Positions 1-7,187 are shown, counted from the stretch's first letter. The stretch: DNA of 8,867 nt from Pseudomonadota bacterium (GCA_029556045.1 JAKQGS010000429.1:1-8867); one strand, 5' to 3'. Translations and numbers: made by a program. Notes: generated from the letters alone by a model not told the origin.

Positions 1-3000
1 AGCATCCTTGCGGCGAACGGCACTTTTGCTGTGTGCGGCAGGCTGACCGATGCAGCTGGCAACATCACCTATGGCAAATCCCCTGCGGCCAGTAAAGACA
101 CCGACGCCCCGACCTTTGTTTCAATGATCGGAGCCAATGGCGCATCCGATCATTACATTAACGCCGCGGAAGTCGGCTTAGCACAGTCAATCATAACAAT
201 GAGTGCCAGTGGCTATTCGGTGGCCACTTACTCGCAGATTCTCGATGATTCAACGCCGATTACCTGCAATCATTTGATAACTTATTCCTATCTGGGCATC
301 CCATTGATCAACTCGATGCCGGCCAGTGATGCCCCCTACATCCTCTGTGTGGAACTTGAGGATGCCGCAGGAAATATCACCTATGGCAAATCAAATATCA
401 TCACGCGTGATACAGTGGCACCGACCTTTACTTCCTTAACTGCTGACAACGGTGCAGCCGATGGTTATGTCAACAACTCAGAATCTTCTTCCGCCCTGGC
501 TTTTGCCACCCTCGTAGCGTCGGGACAATCCACCACCAATTATACTGCTATTCTGGTGGACAGCCCCGTCACCTGTGATAGCGGCAAAACGTACAGCAAC
601 AGCAGCGTCCCAGCCATTAATACCATGGGAGCCGACGAAACCTATGCGCTTTGCGTTCGACTCACCGACGCCGCCGGCAATATCATCTATGGCAAATCCA
701 GCAGCGTCGTGAAAGACACCCTAGCACCGACTGTCGACGCCGGTTCCGACATCCTCACCAACGTGCAGGCATCGTCGTCTGCCACCGCATCCGGTGCCTC
801 CACTTACTCATGGGTCAAAACAACAGGCACTGGTACCATCACCTTTGGATCGGCATCAAGCCTCAACACCACCATCAGCGCATCCGCTGATGAGGCTTAT
901 ACCCTGACCCTCACCGCAACCGATGCGGCGGGTAACACCACCAGCGATGTCTTGAACTTCACCTGGGACACCACGGCACCGGTGTTTATCTCGCTTGTGG
1001 GTATCTTTGGCGCCAGCGATGGATATGTCAACGGGGGTGAATATTTGTCACCAGCGGCCCTTTTAGGTCTATCCGCATCCAATTACACAACGGCAGCTTA
1101 TACACTACCCCTAGACGATACTGCCGGAGTCGTTGTATGCGACGCTAGTCAGACCTATGGCCTCAGCTCTATTCCCGTAATCAGCGATTTGTCGAGTGAT
1201 GGCCCCTGGGCCGTGTGCGTGAAGTTAACCGATGGTGCGACCAACACCACCTATGGCAAATCACAGCAGATCGTCCGCGACATTGTGGCTCCATCCGTCG
1301 AAGTCGGCAGCGATCTTAGTGCTAACGCTCAGATCAGCCTGACTCCTACCGTAGCTGGGGCCACGTCCTTTCAATGGTCAAAAACCGCCGGAGGGGGAAC
1401 GATTACGTTTGCCACACCCTCAGCGGCCAATACCACCGCCTCCGCTTCTGCTGATGGAACCTATACCTTAACGCTTCTGGCGGCCGATGATGCAGGAAAC
1501 TCCTCAGGAGATTCTTTGCAGTTGATTTGGGATACGGTCTTACCACTTGTGCCTTCCTTGAATATTGCCAGCCAAACGTTTCACTATGCCTTCGATGTGA
1601 CCGTTTCACAGAACACCACGAGCGACAACAATTTTAAAGAGTTTCGCTACACTCTGACCGGCGTTGCACCCGCGGATTGCAGCGATGGAACTGCAACAAG
1701 CGGCACCATCAATATAAGCGGCACATCCACCGTCAACTTAAATGTCATCGCCTGTGACATTGCAGGAAACGCTTCCACCGCCGCCAGCGCGACCTATACA
1801 TACACAGATTTGCCAGGACAGCCCATCATGCAGGCGTTTACTGACGTCCTTTCTACATCCGTAACGATAAACTGGAGTAACGTCAGTTTAGAGACCGGTT
1901 TTAAAATAGAACGAGCCGCATACACCACATCCTGCGGGTCATATTCCCAAATTGGCACCGTTGGCGCTGATATTCTGACCCTCGGCGACAATAGTCTGAG
2001 TGCGTCGACAACCTATTGTTACCGTGTTAGGGCCTACAATGCTGGGGGTGATGGATCCTATGCCATTGAGTCCACGGTAACGACGACACAATCTCCCCCA
2101 GCAAAACCAACCAAACAAGCGACGGACAACTATACGACCTCAAGTTATCGTATCAATTGGTCGGATGTGGCGACCGAAACATCCTATGAAATTGAAAGAG
2201 CTCCTTACACCACCAGTTGTGGCACCTACGTGAATATTGCCACCTTGCCTGCGGATCAGATTTATTTTGATGAGACAGGCATGGCCCAGGGAACGGTATA
2301 TTGTTATAGAGTTAGGGGTGTGAATGCCGGAGGTGCCGGTCCATACAGTAATTATGCTTTGGGGACTCCTACACCTCCAGTACCTACCGGCATTGTCGTA
2401 AATCCGACCGCGATTGGATTCGAAGCTAGTTGGGATACTTTAGGAACGGGTTATCAATACGACTATTCATGGAGTTTTTATCAAGATCCACAAACTCATG
2501 TGGGAGGAGGTCAGACAAATGACCCATGGTATACAATGACAGACGGCATAGGTGGTCTTGAAATTTCGGTGAGAATACGAAGTAAAATAGGCGGTGCGAC
2601 GGGTGACTATTCCCCCTATTATTATGTCACGCCATACCTTGGTGTGGTTGCTGACCCGACGTTTTCCCCATCCCCGGCCGGGGTCTATCAAACCTATACC
2701 TCCACCCAGAATGTAACTTTGGCCACAAGCACGGGTGGCGCCTCCATCCAATATCATAAGGGCGGAGCAACTTATGATCCGTCCAGTTGGTCCGCCTACT
2801 CGGGAGCTATTTCTGTCGCTTCCACCTCCACGATATGGGCACAAGGCATCAAAACCAATTATGAACCCTCAGCTGTAGTTCATAAAACCTATGTGATTCA
2901 AAAACCCTGGCAGAGACAGCAGTTTCTTCCCGGGGTGGAATCCAAACGTGCCCTACACGTATTCAGTGGCAGTAATGTCTGGATCGGTGGCACAGCAGGT

Positions 3001-4653
3001 ACGATTATGAATACGACCAATTCCGGTTCCACCTGGAGCCAGGTTCCCTTAAATATGATCGCCGAAGTCACTGCCCTGCACTTTCCCACCGCGTCTGTTG
3101 GCTATGCCACGCTATATATGAACGGTTTGTACAAAACAACGGATTCAGGGGTAACTTGGAATAAAGTCACCACCATTTCTAATAGTTATGCCGATGATGA
3201 TGTCTATTTTATTAGTGCGACCACTGGATGGGTCGCCGGTGGTAGTTACATCTCAAAAACAACAGATGGTGGCAGCACATGGAACTCTGTCTATGTTTCG
3301 GGAATAGATACATATGGTACTTCAAAGATTCACTTCCGTGATTCCAATGTTGGATTTATAGCCGCAAGTACAATGTTAAACATTGTTATTAAAAAGACCA
3401 CTGATGGCGGTGCAACATGGACAGATGCATCTGTCCCTGCGTCAATACAATATATTTATGGACTGGCTCAGGCTAGTTCTACGACCTTTCTAGCAGCTCT
3501 GACGACTGGCGCAATTTTGCGATCTACGGATACCGGAGCGAATTGGAGCTCGGTACCTGTTTCGGGTGCTAGCTCCATATATGACGTAACCTGTGTTTCT
3601 AATAACTGCTGGGCCGCCGCCAATGGCGGCGAAATCTTTAAATCGACTGACAGTGGTGCAACCTGGACACAGCAAACATCCCCCACGTCCGGTGATTTGT
3701 ATCGTGTCCGTTTTGCCGATGCCAATAATGGCTGGATTGTTGGCTCATGGGGAGCGTTGTTAAAAACCACCAATGGTGGCACGAACTGGACTTTGGCAAC
3801 ACAGGGTATCGGTTACGATTTGAACGACATTGCGGAAGTTTCTGATGATTGGGGCAATACTGCTTATGCTGTTGGATTTTGGGGAACCATTCTAAAAACC
3901 ACAAATGGTGGAACCAGCTGGAGTCAGCAAACCAGCTGTTCAGGTTCCACCCTAAGGCGGATAAGCCTATCCAATGATGGTACAAAAGGTTGGGCCGTCG
4001 GCGATTCTGGAACGATATGTCGGACCGCTAACTCAGGCGGCACTTGGACACCTCAAGCCGGCGGTGTGGGGACCTTGAATGGGGTTGCGTTAGATCCGAG
4101 TAATGGCAACGGCTGGATCGTGGGAAACAGTGGGCTTATTCTCCGCACAACCACTGGGGGATCACCCTGGGATACGGTTACCTCACCCACAGCCCAACAC
4201 CTCTATGACATCAAATATAATTCCTATTCAAATACCCTTTGGGCGGTGGGCGGCACCGGTACGATCCTCAAATCGACGGACGCTGGTGTAAACTGGACCA
4301 CGGTAACCAGCGGGACGACGGCCTACCTTTATGACATAGCTTGGGGATCTGACAAAGTGGGAATGATTGGAACCTCCAGCAATAACATGGTTTTGATTAC
4401 GACCGATGGTGGGAATACCTGGGCCCAAAATACAGGCATCAACAATGTCGATTTTCAGGCACAACCGATCAACGCCGTGTATGCAGCCGGACCAACGGGA
4501 TTCTGGGTCGGAGTCAACTACGGCTACCTATATTACACACCTGACGCCGGAACGACCTGGATTAATGAATACACCACTCAATCTGGCAGCATTTACGGGA
4601 TTTCCGGTAATTTTGCCGTGGGTCAGGGGGGAAGTGTGATTAAGAAACCCTGA
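1..4653 (+). CDS. Giant exported repeat protein with Ig-like, FN3 and BNR/Ycf48 propeller modules (5' partial)
   Basis: The reading frame is open from base 1 to the TGA at 4651–4653, giving 1550 visible residues. The true start and any signal peptide lie upstream, and the GTG at 31 sits inside a domain. Modules in order are: Ig-like repeats of two kinds (to about 1539), a further beta-module with the tail DIAGNAS (1540–1818), two close FN3 domains and a divergent third (1819–2640), a chitobiase/hexosaminidase C-terminal-like module (2644–2901), and a long series of Asp-box blades (2902–4653). Paired cysteines in each long Ig-like unit (for example TC…LCV) and the richness in Ser, Thr, Gly and Asn point to a secreted or surface-displayed protein. 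No catalytic domain or C-terminal anchor or sorting motif is visible; it ends in GGSVIKKP. Adhesion or substrate binding is a plausible role by architecture only. The domain classes are well supported, but the function is unknown. Confidence 0.9.
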   Translation, partial: SILAANGTFAVCGRLTDAAGNITYGKSPAASKDTDAPTFVSMIGANGASDHYINAAEVGLAQSIITMSASGYSVATYSQILDDSTPITCNHLITYSYLGIPLINSMPASDAPYILCVELEDAAGNITYGKSNIITRDTVAPTFTSLTADNGAADGYVNNSESSSALAFATLVASGQSTTNYTAILVDSPVTCDSGKTYSNSSVPAINTMGADETYALCVRLTDAAGNIIYGKSSSVVKDTLAPTVDAGSDILTNVQASSSATASGASTYSWVKTTGTGTITFGSASSLNTTISASADEAYTLTLTATDAAGNTTSDVLNFTWDTTAPVFISLVGIFGASDGYVNGGEYLSPAALLGLSASNYTTAAYTLPLDDTAGVVVCDASQTYGLSSIPVISDLSSDGPWAVCVKLTDGATNTTYGKSQQIVRDIVAPSVEVGSDLSANAQISLTPTVAGATSFQWSKTAGGGTITFATPSAANTTASASADGTYTLTLLAADDAGNSSGDSLQLIWDTVLPLVPSLNIASQTFHYAFDVTVSQNTTSDNNFKEFRYTLTGVAPADCSDGTATSGTINISGTSTVNLNVIACDIAGNASTAASATYTYTDLPGQPIMQAFTDVLSTSVTINWSNVSLETGFKIERAAYTTSCGSYSQIGTVGADILTLGDNSLSASTTYCYRVRAYNAGGDGSYAIESTVTTTQSPPAKPTKQATDNYTTSSYRINWSDVATETSYEIERAPYTTSCGTYVNIATLPADQIYFDETGMAQGTVYCYRVRGVNAGGAGPYSNYALGTPTPPVPTGIVVNPTAIGFEASWDTLGTGYQYDYSWSFYQDPQTHVGGGQTNDPWYTMTDGIGGLEISVRIRSKIGGATGDYSPYYYVTPYLGVVADPTFSPSPAGVYQTYTSTQNVTLATSTGGASIQYHKGGATYDPSSWSAYSGAISVASTSTIWAQGIKTNYEPSAVVHKTYVIQKPWQRQQFLPGVESKRALHVFSGSNVWIGGTAGTIMNTTNSGSTWSQVPLNMIAEVTALHFPTASVGYATLYMNGLYKTTDSGVTWNKVTTISNSYADDDVYFISATTGWVAGGSYISKTTDGGSTWNSVYVSGIDTYGTSKIHFRDSNVGFIAASTMLNIVIKKTTDGGATWTDASVPASIQYIYGLAQASSTTFLAALTTGAILRSTDTGANWSSVPVSGASSIYDVTCVSNNCWAAANGGEIFKSTDSGATWTQQTSPTSGDLYRVRFADANNGWIVGSWGALLKTTNGGTNWTLATQGIGYDLNDIAEVSDDWGNTAYAVGFWGTILKTTNGGTSWSQQTSCSGSTLRRISLSNDGTKGWAVGDSGTICRTANSGGTWTPQAGGVGTLNGVALDPSNGNGWIVGNSGLILRTTTGGSPWDTVTSPTAQHLYDIKYNSYSNTLWAVGGTGTILKSTDAGVNWTTVTSGTTAYLYDIAWGSDKVGMIGTSSNNMVLITTDGGNTWAQNTGINNVDFQAQPINAVYAAGPTGFWVGVNYGYLYYTPDAGTTWINEYTTQSGSIYGISGNFAVGQGGSVIKKP
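103..1539 (+). repeat. Ig-like module array, two alternating unit types
   Basis: Type A units of about 102–105 residues begin at 103, 418 and 976, and the tail of another fills 1–102. Each opens with APxF, carries NGAxDGY-like and TYxxxxIPxI segments and two cysteines, and closes with DAAGNITYGKS or a variant. Type B units of exactly 84 residues begin at 724 and 1288. They open with AP(T/S)V, contain a Y/FxWxKTxGxGTITF core, and end near DAAGN…WDT. The visible order is A(partial)-A-A-B-A-B. The 12-mer ctatggcaaatc is identical in all four type A tails (69–80, 381–392, 687–698, 1251–1262), while the rest has diverged. This suggests old duplications with a conserved end motif. They resemble bacterial Ig-like/cadherin-like 'DxxAP' domains, but an exact family assignment needs a profile search. 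Confidence 0.85.
1819..2640 (+). other. Fibronectin type III domains (two close copies and a divergent third)
   Basis: Two tandem units of 94 and 93 residues start at 1819 and 2101. Both contain INWS(N/D)V, then (F/Y)(K/E)IERAxYTTSCGxY, then the FN3 signature TxYCYRVR and a NAGG(D/A)G turn. These are hallmark FN3 strands, with an extra cysteine pair. A third, weaker unit (2380–2640) keeps an SWDTLGTGYQYDYSW core and a VRIRSK strand and leads into the chitobiase-like module at 2644 (DPTFSPSPAGVY…NVTLAT). In bacterial exported proteins such units usually act as spacers or carbohydrate-binding linkers. Nothing here shows the ligand. Confidence 0.8.
2902..4653 (+). repeat. BNR/Asp-box beta-propeller region, 13 motifs
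   Basis: Thirteen copies of an Asp-box-like motif, (S/T)T(D/N)xGxxW, begin at 3013, 3136, 3259, 3397, 3523, 3643, 3766, 3898, 4024, 4147, 4273, 4399 and 4537. They are spaced 120–138 bases (40–46 residues) apart. Most are preceded by a (G)xxGxI(L/F)(K/R) strand, and many by GWxVG or an equivalent, as in Ycf48/HCF136 and sialidase-type (BNR) propellers. The last segment (SGSIYGISGNFAVGQGGSVIKK) has blade strands but no Asp box. It may close a ring with the N-terminal strand near 2902. Thirteen full blades plus this closure fit two seven-bladed propellers, which is an inference. Sialidase active-site residues were not recognised, so a binding role is more likely than hydrolysis. Confidence 0.8.
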
Positions 4654-4948
4654 GACAAGATCCTTCCATTATCGATAGCTGGTCAGGCTACTTTTTCGTA
4701 AGCAGAGATCATTTACCAGGTGTCATACATGGAAAGTTCGACTGCGTGAGACAGCTCGTGTGTTTATGCAACACAATGCCGATCAATCGGGGAGTTTTTG
4801 GAACCAGGCAATTTCTGGACAACACCAGCCCATCGCAGTAAACTCTTACTTATTTGCTACCATACCCGGACCTGACCTGCAAATCGCCTAAGGTCCGACG
4901 CATGGACAGGAAATCGTTCCGTGTAACTTATCTGAGAACCGCAATCCT
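4654..4948. other. Intergenic gap, no supported gene
   Basis: These 295 bases lie between the stop of the giant protein and the DUF155 start. Short open frames here show no recognisable protein character. There is no strong rho-independent terminator: the only small palindrome (4779–4790, 4-base stem) is followed by ggag before a short T run. No convincing promoter hexamers or strong Shine-Dalgarno sequence precede 4949. The gap presumably holds the DUF155 promoter. Confidence 0.5.
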
Positions 4949-5749
4949 ATGGATCAAAAACGTCACACCTTTGTTGCTTATGCCTTTCGCGGCAGCTTTA
5001 ACATCCCCGAAATCGCCGCCCAGTTGGAATCATCCCGCACCCGGACCGATCCCCACGATACGCTTTTTCGCAGCATCCGGGACAACTCCGGCATTTTCAT
5101 CTACCGTTTTGGGGTGATTGCCTTCTGGAATTATTCCGTGGAGGAGAGGAACCAGGAAATCGCCAACTTTGTCTCTCATCAGAACGTTGAATTGGCGCAG
5201 CGGCCCCTGCAGGAAGAATTTCTGGTGATTGAAGACAAGGGGCGGGATCCGACCTTCGAGTTCAACTACATGACCATCCCCGAGATGACACCGGAACGGG
5301 CGGAGGTGATCGCCCTGACCGTTGCGCAAAGTGCTGCCATGGAGCACTATGAAAGCCTGATGGCACAAATCTGGGACAAGGTTAACCAACTGATGGAGCA
5401 AATGCGACTGACCGGGTATGTCCCCACCCGCCTGCGCTCATTTCACCGCATGATTGGGGAAACCGTCATGATGCGCAATGAGATCGTGGGGGTGCTGCAC
5501 CTTTTGGATAAACCGGATTTGATCTGGTTTGATCCGGTCATGGACACCAATTATGCCGCCCTGCGCTCTGCCTTTGATCTGCAGGAACGCTTTCAGGCTC
5601 TGGAGTATAAGCTAGAGACCACCCAGGATACCCTGGAACTTACCCTGGATGCAGTGCGGGATCGCCGCTCCTTTATTACGGAATTTATGATCCTGGTGCT
5701 GATCTTTTTTGAGATCATTATGTCGCTGACGGCATACTTCGGAAAGTAG
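4949..5749 (+). CDS. DUF155 (RMND1/Sif2/YagE) family protein, membrane-anchored
   Basis: This 266-residue protein matches the DUF155/COG1723 family in length and layout. It has an N-terminal alpha/beta part with FVAYAFRGSFNI (8–19) and FIYRFGVIAFWNYS (50–63). A conserved helical segment holds the motif HLLDKPDLIWFDP (184–196), followed by a coiled-coil-like stretch rich in Leu and Glu (about 205–240). A single C-terminal transmembrane helix (about 243–263) precedes a very short tail, FGK. Eukaryotic relatives (RMND1, yeast Rmd1/Rmd8) are organelle-associated and help organise mitochondrial translation sites; the bacterial role is not established. The ATG at 4949 is the only good start, because the frame has a TAA at 4889 and no other start codon between. 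Its SD is weak (GAGA around 4934). The last ten codons and most of the stop lie inside a 31-base repeat shared with the deacetylase gene to the right. Confidence 0.88.
   Translation: MDQKRHTFVAYAFRGSFNIPEIAAQLESSRTRTDPHDTLFRSIRDNSGIFIYRFGVIAFWNYSVEERNQEIANFVSHQNVELAQRPLQEEFLVIEDKGRDPTFEFNYMTIPEMTPERAEVIALTVAQSAAMEHYESLMAQIWDKVNQLMEQMRLTGYVPTRLRSFHRMIGETVMMRNEIVGVLHLLDKPDLIWFDPVMDTNYAALRSAFDLQERFQALEYKLETTQDTLELTLDAVRDRRSFITEFMILVLIFFEIIMSLTAYFGK
5718..5748. repeat. 31-base direct repeat, left copy
   Basis: This copy is identical at all 31 positions to 7157–7187, in the same orientation. It begins ttatgtcgctgac and ends cggaaagta. It encodes the C-terminal MSLTAYFGK of the DUF155 protein plus the first two bases of its stop (TAG here, completed by G5749). 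The flanking bases differ at both ends (A before and G after; C and A for the other copy), so the repeat boundaries are sharp. Confidence 0.97.
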
Positions 5750-5751
5750 CC

Positions 5752-5811
5752 TCGTCAGCAGAATCTGTGGGTGAACTCTGGCTCAGGCAGCCCGCCAAGG
5801 TTATGAAATAA
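5752..5811 (+). other. Short open tail at the left edge of the inserted segment (possible gene remnant)
   Basis: Just after the left repeat, a plus-strand frame reads SSAESVGELWLRQPAKVMK and stops at TAA 5809–5811. The stretch is GC-richer than the ATPase gene that follows it. It has no start codon of its own inside the segment and no family I recognise. It could be the 3' end of a gene cut at the junction, or chance. Together with 7063–7156 it suggests that the AT-rich part of the insert has thin chromosomal-type borders. Confidence 0.2.
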
Positions 5812-5839
5812 CGCCAGTCTTATCGCTTGTTACTTTAAG

Positions 5840-6985
5840 TCAACGGTTTCGCCGCAAAAACTCAGCAAACAATGGATCTGCAACCAGATAACCCTCCGCC
5901 GTATCATAGATCTCCGCTTGGTCTTCTAGACGATTAATTGTGGAGTATACTGTTGTGGGTGAAACTTTTTTCATTAGGTGGATAAACTCTTTACCTTTTG
6001 GTTTTTTGATGGGCCCATGATAGGCAATGTTGATCAGGGCTAATTTTTCCGTTTCCCGAAAGAACTTCAATCGCTCTTCATATCGGGTTCTTCTTTCGGA
6101 AACTGATTCGATAAAAGCGGTCTTAACATCTTGCAGGCTTATTTTCTTATCTTGGTAAGTTCTCATAATATGGTCACAAACTATATTGACGGGCTCGGGG
6201 ATACGCTGGCTCATTTTCAGTAAATGAGCAAACTCACTCTTTTCAATGATCAAGTTATTGCTTGAGAATCGGTCGTTTACGTATTTTAAGTAGGACATTT
6301 GGTATTCAGCTGAGTCAATGGTGGGTATATCAATATCACGTCCCCAAGAGGCAAACGGGGCGTTGGGAACGGAAAATATTTTGGCCATCAAATGTTTCTT
6401 TGAGCCTGACACGATTACGGGAAGATCGGGAGATAGGTTCTGAAGAACTGCTCGAAGCTTTGCTTCAGCTGTCTTAACAAAAGATATATCCTGGAACTCG
6501 TCAAGAACGATGAGCGCTTTGTTTTTGAGATGAATCTCATTCACGTTCTGCAGTATGGTTTCGAAGCTTTTGTTTGTGGACTTTACTTGCCAATCAATGG
6601 AAATGGTTGGTTCTCCCGTCACGGGATCGACTGAAAAGGATGGCTTCAAACCTTTCAAATAATTCCAAATAGATTGCCACTGGGCTTGGGCGGGAAATGC
6701 TTGCGATAGTCCCAATTGAAAAGCTAATTTTAGCCGGTTTCCAAGATCCTCCAGATCCGTGAGTCCCATGAGGTCCGCAAATAAAACAAATGATGGCTTG
6801 TTCCCACTTCGATAGGCTGGGATTATGACGTTTCTCAACAGCGATGTTTTTCCGGTATTACGTCGGCCAGAGATGACCAATTTCCTTCCTTTTGATATTT
6901 CTCCCATAATCAATCTACGCTCTTGATCGAGGTTGCAGAGGTCATCTGCTGGTAGGGCCATGTCGTAAATAAATCTTTTTTTCAT
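5840..6985 (-). CDS. P-loop ATPase with C-terminal winged helix (archaeal ATPase / COG1672 type)
   Basis: This 381-residue STAND/ORC-like AAA ATPase has a Walker A at GRRNTGKT (40–47) and a Walker B at ALIVLDEFQD (157–166) with the expected acidic pair. A sensor-1-like strand PVIVSGSKKHLM (189–200) precedes a FASWGRDIDIP segment (211–221), a common lid or arginine region in this family. The C-terminal part (about 305–381) looks like a winged helix (SPTTVYSTINRLEDQAEIY) ending in a (Y)LVADPLFAEFLRR motif typical of these ATPases. Family members are often solitary, horizontally transferred genes of unknown job. Unlike many, this one has no nuclease domain fused to it. Start ATG at 6985; the SD is poor (AGG about 10 bases upstream). 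AT-rich codon use differs sharply from both neighbours. Function is not known; DNA binding is inferred from the winged helix. Confidence 0.88.
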   Translation of the reverse strand: MKKRFIYDMALPADDLCNLDQERRLIMGEISKGRKLVISGRRNTGKTSLLRNVIIPAYRSGNKPSFVLFADLMGLTDLEDLGNRLKLAFQLGLSQAFPAQAQWQSIWNYLKGLKPSFSVDPVTGEPTISIDWQVKSTNKSFETILQNVNEIHLKNKALIVLDEFQDISFVKTAEAKLRAVLQNLSPDLPVIVSGSKKHLMAKIFSVPNAPFASWGRDIDIPTIDSAEYQMSYLKYVNDRFSSNNLIIEKSEFAHLLKMSQRIPEPVNIVCDHIMRTYQDKKISLQDVKTAFIESVSERRTRYEERLKFFRETEKLALINIAYHGPIKKPKGKEFIHLMKKVSPTTVYSTINRLEDQAEIYDTAEGYLVADPLFAEFLRRNR

Positions 6986-7008
6986 TGCAAGTGCCTATAT
7001 TTATTATG

Positions 7009-7014
7009 AGTATA
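7009..7014 (-). promoter_or_regulatory. Possible -10 box for the ATPase gene
   Basis: On the minus strand TATACT (5 of 6 matches to TATAAT) lies 23 bases before the ATG, in a very AT-rich stretch. This would give a short leader of roughly 15–18 bases. A -35 at the right distance is not evident; TCGACA at 7026–7021 is too close to this box and pairs only with a poorer -10 (TAAATA, 7003–6998). The call is weak. Confidence 0.3.
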
Positions 7015-7025
7015 ATTCTATGTCG

Positions 7026-7062
7026 AATAGTCTTTTTTTGCGAGTCTTTTTTTCGGACTATT
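7026..7062. repeat. Palindrome with tandem T7 blocks upstream of the ATPase gene
   Basis: AATAGTC at 7026–7032 is the exact reverse complement of GACTATT at 7056–7062. Between and overlapping them lie two identical 11-mers, AGTCTTTTTTT, at 7029–7039 and 7043–7053 (period 14). The block sits about 40–75 bases upstream of the ATPase start. It could be an operator for the winged-helix ATPase or another regulator. It also marks the right edge of the AT-rich part of the insert. Confidence 0.6.
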
Positions 7063-7156
7063 TTAAGACCCAACTACCCTCAAGGCAATGCGCTCCACCA
7101 GGGCAGCGGGATGGGAAGCGACATCGTCGGTGATGATGGAGATGACGGAGGATGAC
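7063..7156 (-). other. GC-rich right border of the inserted segment with an open tail (possible gene remnant)
   Basis: On the minus strand a frame entering from the repeat reads KSSSVISIITDDVASHP, then AALVERIALRVVGS, and stops at TAA 7065–7063. Composition changes abruptly at about 7062 from AT-rich to GC-rich. The peptide looks like a protein C-terminus, but I cannot name its family, and its upstream part is replaced by the deacetylase end in another frame. It is probably a 3' fragment of a gene truncated at the 7156/7157 junction, though chance cannot be excluded. Confidence 0.25.
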
Positions 7157-7187
7157 TTATGTCGCTGACGGCATACTTCGGAAAGTA
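7157..7187. repeat. 31-base direct repeat, right copy
   Basis: This is a perfect copy of 5718–5748. Read on the minus strand it encodes the last nine residues of the deacetylase (TFRSMPSAT) and its TAA stop at 7159–7157. Read on the plus strand it would also supply a correct DUF155 ending, with TAA completed by A7188. The junction therefore matches an ancestral overlap of the two genes. Confidence 0.97.

Larger units (their letters stand above)
5749..7156. mobile_element. Probable inserted segment carrying a lone ATPase gene, bounded by 31-base direct repeats
   Basis: The 1408 bases between the two repeat copies interrupt what would otherwise be two convergent, slightly overlapping genes. 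The middle of the segment is much AT-richer than its surroundings. By hand, 6121–6180 has 19 G+C in 60, against 38 in 60 at 7801–7860 in the deacetylase gene. It contains one gene, a P-loop ATPase on the minus strand. No transposase, integrase, long terminal inverted repeat or tRNA end is visible. An imperfect inverted match at the two edges (cctcgtca at 5750–5757 against cctccgtca on the minus strand near 7143–7151) is too short to trust. A direct repeat of this length is longer than normal transposon target duplications and resembles an integration core or a repair-associated duplication. That it is an insertion is well supported; calling it 'mobile' is inference. Confidence 0.5.

Noticed and set aside
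31..33. GTG as the start of the giant protein
   Set aside because: The frame is open from base 1, and the residues before it (SILAANGTFAVCGRL) continue a type A repeat tail, so the gene is cut by the window edge.
2467..2844. Minus-strand open frame of 125 codons inside the giant gene
   Set aside because: It is a shadow of the FN3/chitobiase-like coding region, with no recognisable protein features and no start signal.
3468..3985. Overlapping minus-strand open frames in the propeller region
   Set aside because: Their periodic sequence mirrors the Asp-box repeats on the plus strand; they are not independent genes.
4779..4790. Palindrome ccgatcaatcgg as a terminator for the giant gene
   Set aside because: The stem is only four or five pairs, it sits 125 bases after the stop, and ggag separates it from the short T run.
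7011..7016. Perfect TATAAT on the plus strand
   Set aside because: No plus-strand gene follows it and no -35 is at the right distance; it is a by-product of the AT-rich ATPase leader.
5749..7156. Classic IS element with terminal inverted repeats
   Set aside because: No transposase is present. The only inverted match at the edges is 8–9 bases with a gap, and a 31-base duplication is too long for a usual IS target.
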